From assembly GCA_000310025.1 (NCBI GenBank), contig FN649758.1, positions 520,385 to 584,384 on the forward strand: a stretch of DNA of 64,000 nucleotides, read 5' to 3'. The translations under genes were made by a program, and so were the position numbers. Positions 32,638 through 45,500 of the stretch are shown one piece after another; position 1 is the first letter of the stretch; every line of letters begins with the position of its first letter. The DNA comes from Ectocarpus siliculosus (lineage: Eukaryota; Sar; Phaeophyceae; Ectocarpales; Ectocarpaceae). Below the pieces are notes generated by a model, which made no database searches, had not been told where the DNA came from, and was given only the letters and a program-made list of their open reading frames with translations.

Positions 32638-35600
32638 TCAGTTTCCCATTCGCTTGATAAACTCTTCGCGTACCGATGCGATCGCCTGCACCACGAGCGC
32701 GCGCGAGGGCAAGCAAGACGACCAAAACGGGGTAAGACCAAGACGCGTTCAAAAGCGCCCGAGAGTGTAACACAGCCAAGTGCCCGTCCGGTGGGAAAGC
32801 CGTCAACGTGTAACGTGCACGGGACAAGCCACGCCCTCGACATCACGGCAGTTTTTCGAAGGTCGGCACAATCTGCAAAGCATCGCTGTGGATTATTGCC
32901 GAACAGAGTCGGGTGCTTTGTTGACCAATCACGTGGGACCACCACTGGACGGCGCTGTGCTCCCCAAAACTGAACCTGATCGACACCACAAAGGGGCAAG
33001 CTGTGTTGCCTTCGAATCGGTGCGTTTGACACACCTGACCCCGCCCTTTTTGGTGCCCAAACTGAACACGATTCACACCAAACGGAGACCCAATTGCCTG
33101 TGAAGCACCGCTGTTCACACACACGAACTCTTGGCCGCATTTGTTTTGGGTCGCAGCCTGTAACATTCCATTCAAACACATCCTTAACCTGCTCTTCTCC
33201 GTTCTTAAATTGCTTCACCGGCGGCGTGAAGCAATTGACTACTGTACCACGCATTGCAGAGGATACATACTGTGCGATACTGGACTAAGGTCGTCATACA
33301 GGGGCGGCGGAACCGCACACAAAGTATGGGCAGTCCATACCGCGACAGATGGAAAAAGGACGGAACAAAGAAAAATACCAGTCCAGAACGTGCCATACAG
33401 CAGTAACGTAGTGCCCGCTCTCCCGTACCTGGGGGAAGTTCACGTCTGAACTCTGGGGCCCCCTTGCGTCAGCCCCGCGCATGAGCACCCTGTTCGCGAT
33501 CGCCGACGGGTCGATCTCCAAAATCTTTCCCGCGTCCACGAGCTCGTCGATGGACAGCAACACCAGGGCGAGGTTGTCCAGCAGAGTTCGCCGGTCGATC
33601 TAGAACCGCCGCCGGAGGGCGATGCACGCCGAGGGAAGGGTAAGGGCTACCGTAGGCGGGAGGAGGGGGGCAGAACTGACAAGTGACGGACCACCAACAC
33701 ACGACGAAGTCGCAAAAAAAAACCAGCCGCAAAAAAAATCGTCGCGGAAACAGCGCGACTGCGAGAAACATCGCTTCCCCCGGCAGGATGTCAGCATCAC
33801 CCTACGACAACAGAACACCCTCGAAAAAATAACACCGGTCGCTCGGGCAAACACCGGAAGTCCTTTCGGCTGGCTTAAGCTTTTGATGGGTCAAACACAA
33901 CGCGCCCGCTCAGCCACGCCCTTGGCGGGTGGAACCGCGAGCCTGCGAGGCTGGCGTGCCGCTTTTCGCACGGCCTTTGATGCTGTATAGCCTGTCGCAA
34001 GCACGACAACGCTAAATGCCGCCCTTCGGGTCTGATGTGAATCTAGCTCTGCGCCAAAACGCTTGCGACCGTAGACAGTTCTAAAGCTCCGGGAATATAA
34101 TACACACCTGTCCCCGAAGAAGGATGAGAAGGGTCTCGTGCAAAGCGTCCAGCACGGCCGTGAGGATGAGCTCGTTCTCATCCGTAGACCCAACCTGCGG
34201 TAACGCCATTTCACGTATCAAGACACTAGTAGGACACTAACAAATCGCCATGCTCGAACATCGAGGCAGTTCATCGAACGACACGATTGATTTGCACTGC
34301 TCCACATGCCCTTCTAGACCGTCCTGTAGAAGCCCCGCCGCGGCGATCTCAGAGTTTGGTTCAAGTACAACACACAACAAGGGAGGACACGGCAATCCTG
34401 CACAAGAACTGGAAAAAATGCTGGCACTTTCGAGGTGCAGAATCGAATGTTTTCACAGAGCAATGGCCTCCTGCCTCGAGACTAAGACTCACGACATAGA
34501 GGTGCACGTCGAGGCCGCTCCTGAACACCGCCACGACGTCGTCAAGCAACACCACGTCCGCCTCCGTGGGAGCATGTACCTAGCGCGCCAATCACACGCG
34601 TGCGATAGAGCAGGGGGGGGGGAACTAAGGCGGGCGGGCAAGGGGTGAGAGACGCGTGGAAACGCGTGGTTGTGCTTGTCAGGCTATGATTGAGCAAGGC
34701 AGCTGAAGGGAGAGTGGTCGACGAGGAGCAGAGAGAGAGAGAGAGGGAGAGACGCCGTTTACGACCCGTGCATCCCACAGTCTAAGCAATAGAGGCGACA
34801 CGTACAACCAAACGTAAAGAACAGAGTAACGTTCTCGAAGGGCCCCTCGGCACCCGTCGTTTCGCGGAAAAACTCACGCTCTTGGTCTTTCTGAAGAGCT
34901 TGTGCTCGAACATCGCCTCCGCTCCGAGGTTTGGGAACTCCTTGCGGTCGTGGTACTTGCAAGACACGCGGCCACCATCCTCGTCAAGGATGAGGACGGC
35001 CTTTACTTGCGGGAGCAGTTCCTGTTTCGCGTTGGCACGACATCACGAGGTTGTTGCAGGTGTTCGGACGGCGTAATGTGTCGGGCGATCGGTGTCGGCG
35101 GCAAGAGACGGGGCTCCGCAGGCGAGCATCACGGGTACGAGGAGGAGGGGTGGGGGTGCATGCAACACGGTGCACATCGGGGTGAAGAGAGACAAAAGAG
35201 TGGAACACGAGTGAGAAGGGTGGGTGCAGCTTAGGAAAGCACCCTTTCGGGATATGGCGATGCGACCGGAGTCGTCTTGCGTGCAACACTGGACCGCCCC
35301 AATACTGCTGCTGTTTCTTCGCTACAAGAGCCAGCAACGGCTGCGATGTGATGCTGCACAGCAGTCGACGCCGTTTTTTGGCCAACTGGAACAACACGTC
35401 CTGTGATTCCCATGTGATGAGAGGGCACCACCTTCGGGTTTGGCTATATTACCAATACAGTACATCAAAGCCGCGTTCTTCTTCTACGCTTCATTTTGGT
35501 CGTAATGATAATGAGATCGTTTTTGGCCAACTGGAGCAAACATCTACGAAAAAGCTTTGGTGTACGTTGGTGAGGGGTGAGACGGTCCGCTTCTGCTGTA

Positions 35601-35911
35601 ACCCCTCTCCTGGCGGAACATCATACACATAGGCACACCGCTATTCAGGGTTCACATTTCATATTTCGATTGATTACGACGCCTGCTGCACCGCCTGGCA
35701 CACCAGGACAAATAAACAGCGCGGTTGCGATAGCAGCAGAATTTCGGTGCTGTGCCGTCGGCCTCTTTCTCCCTCTCTCCAACAGTATGTAGAATCGGGA
35801 GGCCTTTGCTTCTTGTCCCTCCGCACAACTGTATACTCAGTCGACACCCCCTCCAATACAAATTCGACACTCGACCTTGCAGTACAAGATGCCCTGACTC
35901 ACCAACGCCAT
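32638..35911 (-). CDS. COPZ1: Coatomer subunit zeta (COPZ), six exons
   Basis: Small sigma-adaptin-like subunit of the COPI coat, which partners gamma-COP in retrograde Golgi-ER vesicles. Exons, 5' to 3': 35911-35903 (Met-Ala-Leu only), 35021-34878, 34579-34493, 34194-34108, 33599-33429, 32685-32638. The product is 181 aa, against 177 in human. All junctions are phase 0. Diagnostic stretches: QVKAVLILDEDGGRV (near residue 8), FEHKLFRKTKS, DVVAVFRSGLDVHLYV, DENELILTAVLDAL, RTLLDNLALVLLSIDELVD and the C-terminus ASVREEFIKR. These correspond one-to-one with human COPZ1 as recalled. The first exon is the least sure part: ATGGCGTTG followed by a strong GTGAGT donor. The other five are firm. Head-to-head with the Afi1-type gene, so a shared promoter lies in 35912-36588. 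Confidence 0.93.
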
Positions 35912-36588
35912 GATGATTTTCCCGGGAGAGTACGCGTCGACAGGCAGAGTAGCGCACACGCCAGCAGCAATGCTCTGTTGGCTTGGGTTTGGCAGCAGCA
36001 AGCAAGCAAGAGGGGGGGGGGGCAAAAGATGAAAATCAGCATATATCTAGCTTTTTCGTAGATGCTTGCTCTGCGGAGCCCCACCAGACATTTTATTTTT
36101 TCGTCGTTGTGGTTTTACCGACCTCCTCGACAGATTGACTTGTCGCGAAAGAGCGTGCCTGCTGTCTTGGCGCCCGCAGAAAACAGAGAGAGGAGAGGGA
36201 GATTGGGGCACGTGTTGACCGTGCTCGTGAAGCAGTGCTCGGGTGCATGCTGCGGAGCATCATCCCCAGCCAAAACTTCGAAAAACGGAGTTGAAGAGGC
36301 CTGTGTGCGACATTTTGCGACTGCTGTCAGGGGAGGGATCTGCGGAGACTCCCGAAAAAGGCGAATATAGCGACGACGATGAACCACCAGTGATATAAGA
36401 GATCGAGAGCAGCCAAAGAGTCAGCCTTGTGTTGTCTTCACGAAGTGGTGTCCCGCTCAGCACCTGCAACACAGAGGTGTGGGCTGCTGATACTTGTGGC
36501 CAGAGGTTGGCTGCTGCCTACCCGCAGCAGGCTACGGCTCGTGGGAGATATTTGATTGTTTCCGCGAGCGGGTTTTGCAACTGCCGGG

Positions 36589-39500
36589 ATGCAGAGCCCC
36601 TCAAAGAGCCTGACATCGCAGGCTGGAGGAGCGGCGGGCTCCCGGGTGCTACACTTCGGATTGGCCGGCACGAGGGGAGCCGAGGCGCCCGCGCTCGTGG
36701 ACTATATCCTCTTGGCGGAGTTTGACATCGACAGTGGCAGGTGAAACAAGTGTATCATATGAAATAGCTTCAAAAACATGATGAGTTTGATTCATCAGGT
36801 GGGGGAGCGAGGCAAGGAGCAAAAAAAAGGAAATAAAATAGCAGTGTGTCGTCCGCAGCAGAGCAAATCGTACATGTACGTGTAGCACGCGAACCCTATG
36901 CTTGGCGAACGCCGAAGCAGTATTGCCAATCAGTTGATGGTGTGGTGTCAAACGGATCGAGTCGGTATTATCTATGCTCGATGGGTGGGTTCTCCAACCG
37001 TTTTTCTACGGCCCCAAACACGCCCGCTGCTTCCCCTGCCGGATTGGTATGCATATATGTGTGTAGATGTTCTCTCTTCGTCCCTGGCCCTTTCGGTCCA
37101 TACCCCGTCTGGACCACCCAGAGAGAACCAATATATGAACGATATGTTGATATGTCTTCATTACGTCCCTTGCACCAGGATCAACCAAAATTTGTACTGT
37201 TGCAGCGCAGGCAACTAAGCAGCACTGCGCCACAAACGCTGAGCTCGTTCACCGATGATGGAGATTGCAACAATTTTGCGAACGTCTTGTTGCAGCGACC
37301 AAACTGCAGCGCAGCAACTTCCCGCTTTTTCTTTTTCTGGAGCCGCACGTGAAGACTTGGCAAATGTTTTTTTTCGAGGGCACCCACGCACCCACCACCA
37401 ACCCTTTTTTTTTTTTTTTCTTAATATGACACAACGAAACCATCTCTTTCTATCTTTTTGTATTCCGAATGTCAGCAGCTCGTTGTGAACTGAAAACTTT
37501 TCCGTCGAGCACGTTGCACCGGAAATTTTTCGGGCGACCGGCAAAAGCAAGCCCTCTTGCGCGGAGCCTAGGGGCGCGCATGCCTGTGCGGGGTCATTTG
37601 GCGGTGTCTTCAGTCCACACTGCCACGGCATTGGTCGCATCCTTGTGGCGGGACAACAGGCAGGCAGGTTGCAGCTTGCCGCTGAAAAGCCGATGAAAGA
37701 GAAAGTTTTTCGCAACCCTACCCATCACACCCATACAACAAATAGATGCGATTTTCCCCCAGACTACTGACGGTAGCAGTGCTTCTATGTTGCTTCCACG
37801 TGTCATGAAGCAGCAGGCCAGCCCCCATATGCCCCGCGATATGCATACCGGCATGTATCGGAAAAGAAAAGAATGCAACCATGTGAATGCACTCCAGTTT
37901 TCTCTCTATGTTTTTCATACGTTTGGCGTGGTACAGAGTACCGGAGTTGTGTACTAATAAAATGTACATACAAGTATCTATGTTTCCATACATGCATGGT
38001 ACAGTAGAGGTCCCTGTTTAAGGCCGCCCTGTGATAGACGAAATGACCGGCCTTAAAGAGGGCACCCGGCCTTATTGGAAACGGGTCTTGTTTAAGGCCG
38101 GTATCGGCCTTATAGAGGACTGAGTATTCCTCAACAAGGCCGGTACCGGCCTTATTGAGGAATACTGATGCTGCACTCAAGCCTTTCGGGAAGGTGGCGG
38201 GCCCCAACGTGTCTGAAGGCTCGCAGGATGCACGTTATACATATACAGATTAATATAGCCGCACACGTCGTGACAAAAAATGATTTTGCATGTTTCCGAA
38301 TATTACTTGCTGCCGTAGTAGCTGACGTCCACAAAAATATGTATTTCACTTGGTACGTGCGAAGTATCTCATCGAGTGGCTCCCTCGTGAAGGTCGACAA
38401 CAATACTGCCAATCCTGATCAGAATGAAAGGACGCCCACAGCAAAAAGTCCAACGATCTGCACAACACAACAACCATCGAAAAATGCACAACATGTTGCG
38501 CCAACTGACCAACTGATGCTTACCCGTCAAACACAAAGTCGACAAAAAAATCGAACAGCCCGACCTCTCTACCCCCTGATACACGAACAACGGCACACGA
38601 AGTTGAAAATACAAGGATGAAACCGGACACGACACCGGACCCGGGAGAACCACTCAACTGACGCCTCCCCCCATGCGCCTATCGAGTCTACAAAAATTGC
38701 CTCATGTCTGTCTGCCTCGGTGCCTTCGAACCATGCGCTGCGATCATTGCCATTTTGGCCTTCTGTAGATGGAAAGCGGCGTCACGGTTGCCGCTCCCCT
38801 CCGCTGCCGTCCCATGAAGTTTGTGGCTGTGGAGGTCGTTGCGCTTCACGAAGTTCTTGCTCCACTTGTCGCCAGCCTTGAAGTCCTCGAGCCTCTTCCT
38901 CACAGAGTCAGTCGTTTTCGCCGAGCCCAACAGGGTGGCCTTCGCAGAGCGGCCGAACGATCGGATGACGTTGCCGGTGACGGTGTACTTCGCCATCCGC
39001 GCCTTGTTGACGAGGTCCAAAACTAACTAAAGAATCCAACTGTACAAAGTCAGCAGCAAGCACCACAGGGTTCAAATCGGTGTGCGCGGGTTAGAACAGT
39101 ACTGCTTTCACGGATGAAAAATATCACAAAGTTACGCACCAGCACCAAAGTTCACGCACGCAGAGACTACACTTGTGGAAAGGTTGACGTTTGCCGACCC
39201 TAGCCAAAATGTACATGCAGATAAAACGAGCAGCGGAAAAAAAATGTACTTAAAAATGTGTTCGCCTTTTTTGTTGTGTGTGGGTGGCATCAGATGAAAA
39301 ATGTTCGTGATGCTTCCAATGCAGTTGACCGCCCAAAGCACAATCTCAGTGCATATCGAGACTGCTTTGGGGGGGGGGGGGGGGGGGGTGTACTCATAGT
39401 CGTGCATGCCGTAGTCGTTTGACCATTGACCTCGCATCCCTACAAAGCCGGGACGGAGCACGCCGGGTTCTCACCGGACCAGGCTCTCACATCACCAAGC

Positions 39501-42500
39501 GCAAAGCGCCGTGAGGTATTTGGCGAGTCGCATGAAGGGTGAGCTGCATCCTGCTAAGGGTGTTCGGCATCTTGTGCTTACTTCCTTGCGTACGGATGAC
39601 AGCTGCGTATGACTTAATTTATTTTCTGGTGCTTTCACTTCCAGAGACAGTTGTAAGCACTGTGTAACTGCCTCGAGGAAGCTTGACCATTTTAACACAA
39701 CGTGGTGCGATCATCCCCCGTTGCGCGGAGTGAGGGTTCTCGACCCCGCACAACATGATCTACTCGACCACCATTATGGTTACCGCCAAAAAAAAAAACG
39801 AGGTAAAAAAAAAAAAACGGTAACCTGGTTGTCGAGTTCACGAAGTGAATTGGCTTGGCTTGTTTTACAACGTCGTTGCCAAGCGACGAAAACCCAATCC
39901 CGATGGCAAACACCGAGTGGGGGGCTTGTTTTACAACGTCGTTGCCAAGCGACGAAAACCCAAACCCCGATGGCAAACACCGGGGGGGACACCGGGGGGG
40001 GCGGATTGTTTTACAACGTCGTTGCCAAGCGACGAAAACCCAACCCCGATGGCAAACACCGAGGGGGGGGGGCGTACTCTTATGTTTTGCATGCCTTAGC
40101 GGTTAGACCATTGACCACGCGTCCTCGAGAGGACGAAGCATTGTTCCCACAGGACCGATCACCGATGGCCAATCGTTCCTTCCTACTTTGCCAAAGGTGG
40201 CTCAAAAATGTCTTCACTAGTTTGTCTATCCTACCGATGTCCCTTCCCGCCTTTTCAAACCACTTTCTACTCCCCAGTACCGCTACCGTCCTCTCCTCTC
40301 TATTCCATGCCTCAAACATCTCCCTGTATGTCACTTGTATTCTTCCCAGCTCAGTCATGTACACTTCCCTCTCCTTTTCGTACCACGGACATTCCGCGAC
40401 TACATGAACACTGTCTTCGCATTCGAAGCCGCAATCGCATTTGAACTTGTCGTCTTCGTCGTCTACCGTCCTATGTCTTCGTCGACGTTCGCGAAGGCCT
40501 ATGTCCCCGGTCCTGAATTTGACCTTAAGCTTTGTCCCTGCATCTATTGGTCCATGTAGGTAATCCTTGAACCCTATTCCTTCTTTCAACATTCCGTACA
40601 CTTCTAGACCCTCCTTATCCTTGGATTCTTTCCTTAGATTCTGTTCTTCTCTGTCCGAGGGGGGGGGGGCTTTGGGGGGGGTCGCTATTTGCACACATCA
40701 GGCACTGCGATTTTTCTTGAAAGTGCGATATGTACCGAGTGGTACAAACGGCAGGCTGAAAAAAGAAAAACAACAGGAGCATATCTCTGGGAAATCCCCC
40801 GCCCGAAGGTTCTTCCTGGTGGTGGCGCTGCTGCGAGTTTTGGCGGCCTGATTCTCTATCTTCGCCCGCTCGGCCTTGACGGTACGCACCGTGCGCTCCC
40901 CGCAGTTGAACTGCTCTGCGATCGACTTCTGCGTCCGCGTGCCCTTGTCCAGCAGACGGAGGATCTCCATCTTGGTGCCGATGTCCATCCGCGTGCGCGA
41001 ACCAGTCTTGTCCGGGTGGTTGGCTGGTTTCGTTTTTTTTTGTCTTGCCGTGGGTCCGCTCTCCGTGGCTGACCCTTTGCGCTTGCCCTTGCCAGCTGTC
41101 GAGGCATTACTACCCTTTTGCTTGGAGGCAATGCATGCAAAGCAGATGCGAGCGGTTTCGTACTCCGCATCGTGGTCTTGTCCCCCACACAGTCCGTGCA
41201 GTCTGCCGCCACACCCTCCGTGGCATTGGTGGCCGTGAGGGGCTACTGGCGTCTGGTCTGGCAGTTGGCACAGCTCACCAGCCGCACAAGGCATGTGTGC
41301 CCCTACTGGTTGGGTCGGTAGGGGTACGCTAGGTATTGCTGTTGTGTAGATCTCTGGAGTGGTTGTGTTGCGGCTTGAATAATGCTGCCGAAGAACTGGG
41401 TGCGTCACACCAAAACCGGCCTCATATAGGGTGCGCGGACGCCCTAATCGGCCTTAAATAGGGACTATGCCTGTTTAAGGCCTGTGCGGCCTTAAAAAGG
41501 AAGGCACGTGTGACAGACGATTTCACCGGCCTTAAAAAGGGCCACCGGCCTTAAATTTGCGGCCTTAAACAGGGACCTCTACTGTACTGGTTTTTGCGTT
41601 TTCACCTGTACAAAACAACAAGCGCAACCACACACAAGAGAGAAAGAGCCGGAGGAAAAAGTATGCCAATGACAGGGCAGCACTGCTGTATTATTGTTGT
41701 TGTTGTCTTCACATCAATAGTGCATGACATACACCCGTGCGCATAGATATTGGCCTCCGAGCGACATGCAGAAAGTGATATCCCCCCCCCCGCCACCCCT
41801 TTTTTATCCTTGTTTCCTTTATGCATACGGGCAACAACAACAACATCCAACGAATCGGCCTTAGCACCGTGAGACATGCCTACCCCAGCTCGGTGCCGGG
41901 AGTATCGGACGACTGGTTCGCGGAGCACATGCTTCCGGAGGGCGCTCACAACCACGCTCTCGACTGGACTGTCATGTTTCTCAACCGCGACAAGACTGCG
42001 CTCGATGAGGATTGGCCGGCTTACTTCGACTGCGATGAGCCAGCAGGTTCAGCGGAGAAGGTGGGCGGTAGGGTCGTCTCTCTTTGTTGCTGACTTTTTT
42101 TTTTTTTTCTCATCGAAAGATTCATGCAGCGGCGGAATATTTTCTTGTCTGTTTTTCTGTCTATTTTCTTTTGTGTGCATCGCCTGCCTGCGCTACTCGG
42201 CTGGCCTGTGACTTGGTACTGCAGACAACAAACAAAACGAAGGCGGCGGTAGAATTTGAATAGGCCTGTCCTCCGTAGGTGACTTTTTTTTTTTTCGGTG
42301 ATTTTTTGTCCGATTGCCAATAAAAAAACTGTGATTGTTTTAGCTGCCTCCAAACGTTTTTCGGTGAAAATCGGCGATGAAAAAGTATACAAGCGAGCTG
42401 CCGAAAAGCACTTTCGGGCATTTTCGGTGAGGCGCCCCCCGTTTTCGGTGATCGGCAACTTTTTTTTCGGTGATTCAAGTTCCTCAGTTTTTCGGTGACT

Positions 42501-45500
42501 TTTCTCAAATTCGGTGGTTTTGGCGACCGCCTACTGAGAACCTGAAAACCTGCGTGTAATCGGTGCTACTGCTGTGCTTGGTGAGGTGTTGGCTTGAGAA
42601 GGGGTTCTCTCATAGGGTTTCGGGCTACGAACTGTACCCACGGAGCTCCTAAAAATAGAACTTTCAAAAATTCGGTGAAAATCGGCGAGCGTCGGCAATC
42701 GGCCAAAATCGGTGAGACGCCTCCCGTTTTCGGTTATTGGCTACTTTGTTTTCGGTGATTCAAATTCCTCGGTGTTTTCGGTGACTTTTTTCACATCCGA
42801 TGATTTTCGGTGATCATCTACGGAGCACAGGCCTACATTTGAACAACTATCCTTCTCGTGCTTGCCCCCCCCCCCCCTGGGCCGTCTCTTCTCTCTGTTG
42901 AGTGTTGATCCTGGGTTGTTCGCTAAGAGTGGTAGAGAACAAATATATATTACGCTTAAACTGCGATGAATTTATCCCAGATTCTTATCTATGGCGGTTA
43001 AAGATGAAATCGTTGTGTTACTGTAGAACGAGCCGCAGCAACTTCATCAACAATAGTAACAACCAATGGCTGTTTTGCGTTCACCCGACGCCGGACTCAT
43101 GTTGCAGGGGCGGAGCTCCGCCGGAGGCATAGATGCGGTAGGGGACAAATCGTACGAGCCCCGATTAGCTAGGGGTGGCGAGGGGGAGGGAGAGGGAGAG
43201 GAGGGTCGGAGCTTCCTGCACTGCATCAACCTGGTTAGAAAACAGGACGACCCTACGGTCCGGCGAGGCGCCGTGGTTAAGGCCATGTGCATTTGCTCGC
43301 GGTATAACTATATTGAGGTGGGTCCTGCGGTTCTCTTCGCTCTCGTTCCACTAGTATCTGTTGTAGGCTCCACCCTTATAGCGTGCGAAACGGCCAAGCC
43401 GAAAACCACGTGCCAATGAGAACCGCGGTGTTGATTGAGTGCAAGGGCGAGGGCCATTCAGGATCTTGATGTGGTCGACCCGACGTCACCACTTTCTGAG
43501 TGTATCTGGCGTTTCCTGGCACCCTGCTCCGTTCGGACCATGCGCGAATCAACGCCACGACCAGTAAAAATTCCTGTCACATCACTCCGTCACTGCTTTT
43601 GTTTCCTCTGGTCCCACGTGTGATCAATGCACTTGTAGGTTTTCCGGCCGATGCTCATGATCGCTCTCGAGCAATACTACCAGAGGCAGGTCCCCGAGGT
43701 GTTGGAATCGCTGTTCGAGGCGCTCAACTCCGCGCATCTCGCGGGGGCTCCGCGACCGACGCCTTGGGAACGGGCGTTGATGCGAAGGTAAGTCGTGTGG
43801 AGTACCGCACGCGGGAAGAGAGTGCTGCACTCTTCTTCTGGAGATAATATTGCAGTACAAGGCAAGCGCCGCAGGAGGGGTGGGTAGGAGAGGGACCCTT
43901 CTGTGTGGCCCCGGATTGGAGCGCATACCCGGCAGAGCTGCCCTTAGCGCTAAGTGATGGAACAAAAATAAACACGGGGCCCCGCGACCCAATCCTGGGG
44001 AACAGTGGTTAATCGATCTGTGTATCTTATGCCCTATGCGGTATTTGTGCTATCGATATCGGGGCAGGATTTCTTTGGCATGTAATATATATTTTTCAGG
44101 TGCCGCCAGTCTGGCAAACCCGTGCCCATGCCCCCTTTCAAGTGCCCCCCGTCCAGCTTTTCCCATTTTTGGAAGTCGGCAAGCCTGCGCTGCGTGCCCT
44201 GGACGTGAGATTTCCGATTCCCCAACTTGCGTGTGTTTGCGATGGTTGTGTGACAGAGGGGTCGCGGACAAGCACATGGGGACTGTGCCTGTCGAGCACC
44301 TTGCCGCTACGTGGACGTACATGATGAGCTTCAAGTACTGCGGGGGCACGGTGCAGGCCTCTATTCCCCTCTACGCGTTCCCCGACGAGACTCTCAGCCC
44401 GTCCGTGACGCTGCTTGTCAACCTCTTCGGGCAGGTGTGCAATGTGTGCCTTTTGTGGCGCTGTCGTGTTTTTTAGACATTTTGTGTTGTTTTTGTTGGC
44501 GTTGGTGTTCTTGTTGCTGTTACTCTGTCGGCGTTGTTGTTGATGTTCTCGATGTCGTTGGCAGTGGTAGCGGTAGTGTGAGTGGGACTGCTGTCACTTT
44601 TGTCCAGGTTGCATGTGATTCTGCGACAAGTCAAGCCCCCGGAACGCGGGGAGGACTCCTTGCACAGCGGTAGGCCCTGTTTTTCACACGCCCGTTCTTC
44701 GAAATCAGCTGGTGGTGGTGATGCTGCTGTTGTGTTTGTTGTCGTTGTCTCTCTGTGGTTGGTGTCAACACTTGGGAACGGGCTCCAGAACGTGATGGCC
44801 ATCTACAACGCCGTCTTGACGGGAAGGCGTGTTATCTTCGTCGGGTACAATCACGCCGCCGGCGACGTCTGCAAGATCGTTCTCGCCGCCTGCGCGCTCG
44901 TCAGCCCTCCAATACAGGTGGGCAGGATAGGGAGAGGGAGAGGGAGAGGGAGAGGGAGAGGGAGAGAGATATTATGTTTGAGAACGAGAGAAAAAGGCTT
45001 TGTTGTTCGTGTCCCTTCTTTTCTCACAAACTCCTGAAGGACGATTGAGGAACTGTCTTGACACGTGGCGTTCTGCTGCGACGTCTACACACACCTTTTT
45101 GCCGGTTCGCTGCCTGTTCCTCCGCTGATCATCGACTCGGTCCCCCGCCGACTCAAAAGCGTACCACACCTCTTCTACCTTTATTGCGCGGCGACCGCCG
45201 TCCCTATGCATACCCCACGTATCATGGTTTGCACGCGAGCAGGGAATCTTGCACCGAGCGTACCCTTACGCTAGCCTCTCAGACCTGAGCTTTCTCGAGA
45301 CGACCAGCTACGTGGCGGGTGTGACGAACCCCATGTTCGAGACGCACCCTGAGTGGTGGGACGTGCTTTGCCAGCTGGATTTGCCGAACGGTAGCGGGAC
45401 CGTGATCACTACAGAGGAGATGTTTTCAGACGGGGGTGGTGGGTGAGTTTTTATTTTTTTGGCTGGAATCAGGTCAAGGAGGTTCTTGCTGGTGTGGTGT

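Larger units (their letters stand above)
38002..41584 (-). mobile_element. Pogo/Tigger-like DNA transposon, 3583 bp, TA target duplication, DDE domain missing
   Basis: Perfect 26-bp terminal inverted repeats start CAGTAGAGGTCCCTG and are flanked by TA on both sides (38000-38001, 41585-41586), as for Tc1/mariner/pogo elements. Remnants of a minus-strand transposase lie inside: a Cys/His cluster and CENP-B/pogo-type helix-turn-helix (40698-41408), and a second, Tc5-type DNA-binding region (38688-39020). I see no DDE catalytic domain, so it looks non-autonomous. It lies wholly within intron 1 of the Afi1-type gene. LINE-like pieces (39371-40694) separate the two transposase parts. Confidence 0.85.

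Noticed and set aside
39862-39876. 15-bp identity with the lacZ-alpha region (GTTTTACAACGTCGT), suggesting vector contamination
   Set aside because: The match stops after 15 bp, occurs in three native tandem units, and no other vector sequence adjoins it.
39857-40062. CRISPR-like regular repeats
   Set aside because: Only three units with almost no unique spacer, in a nuclear intron full of transposon pieces; no cas genes. It is a plain tandem repeat.
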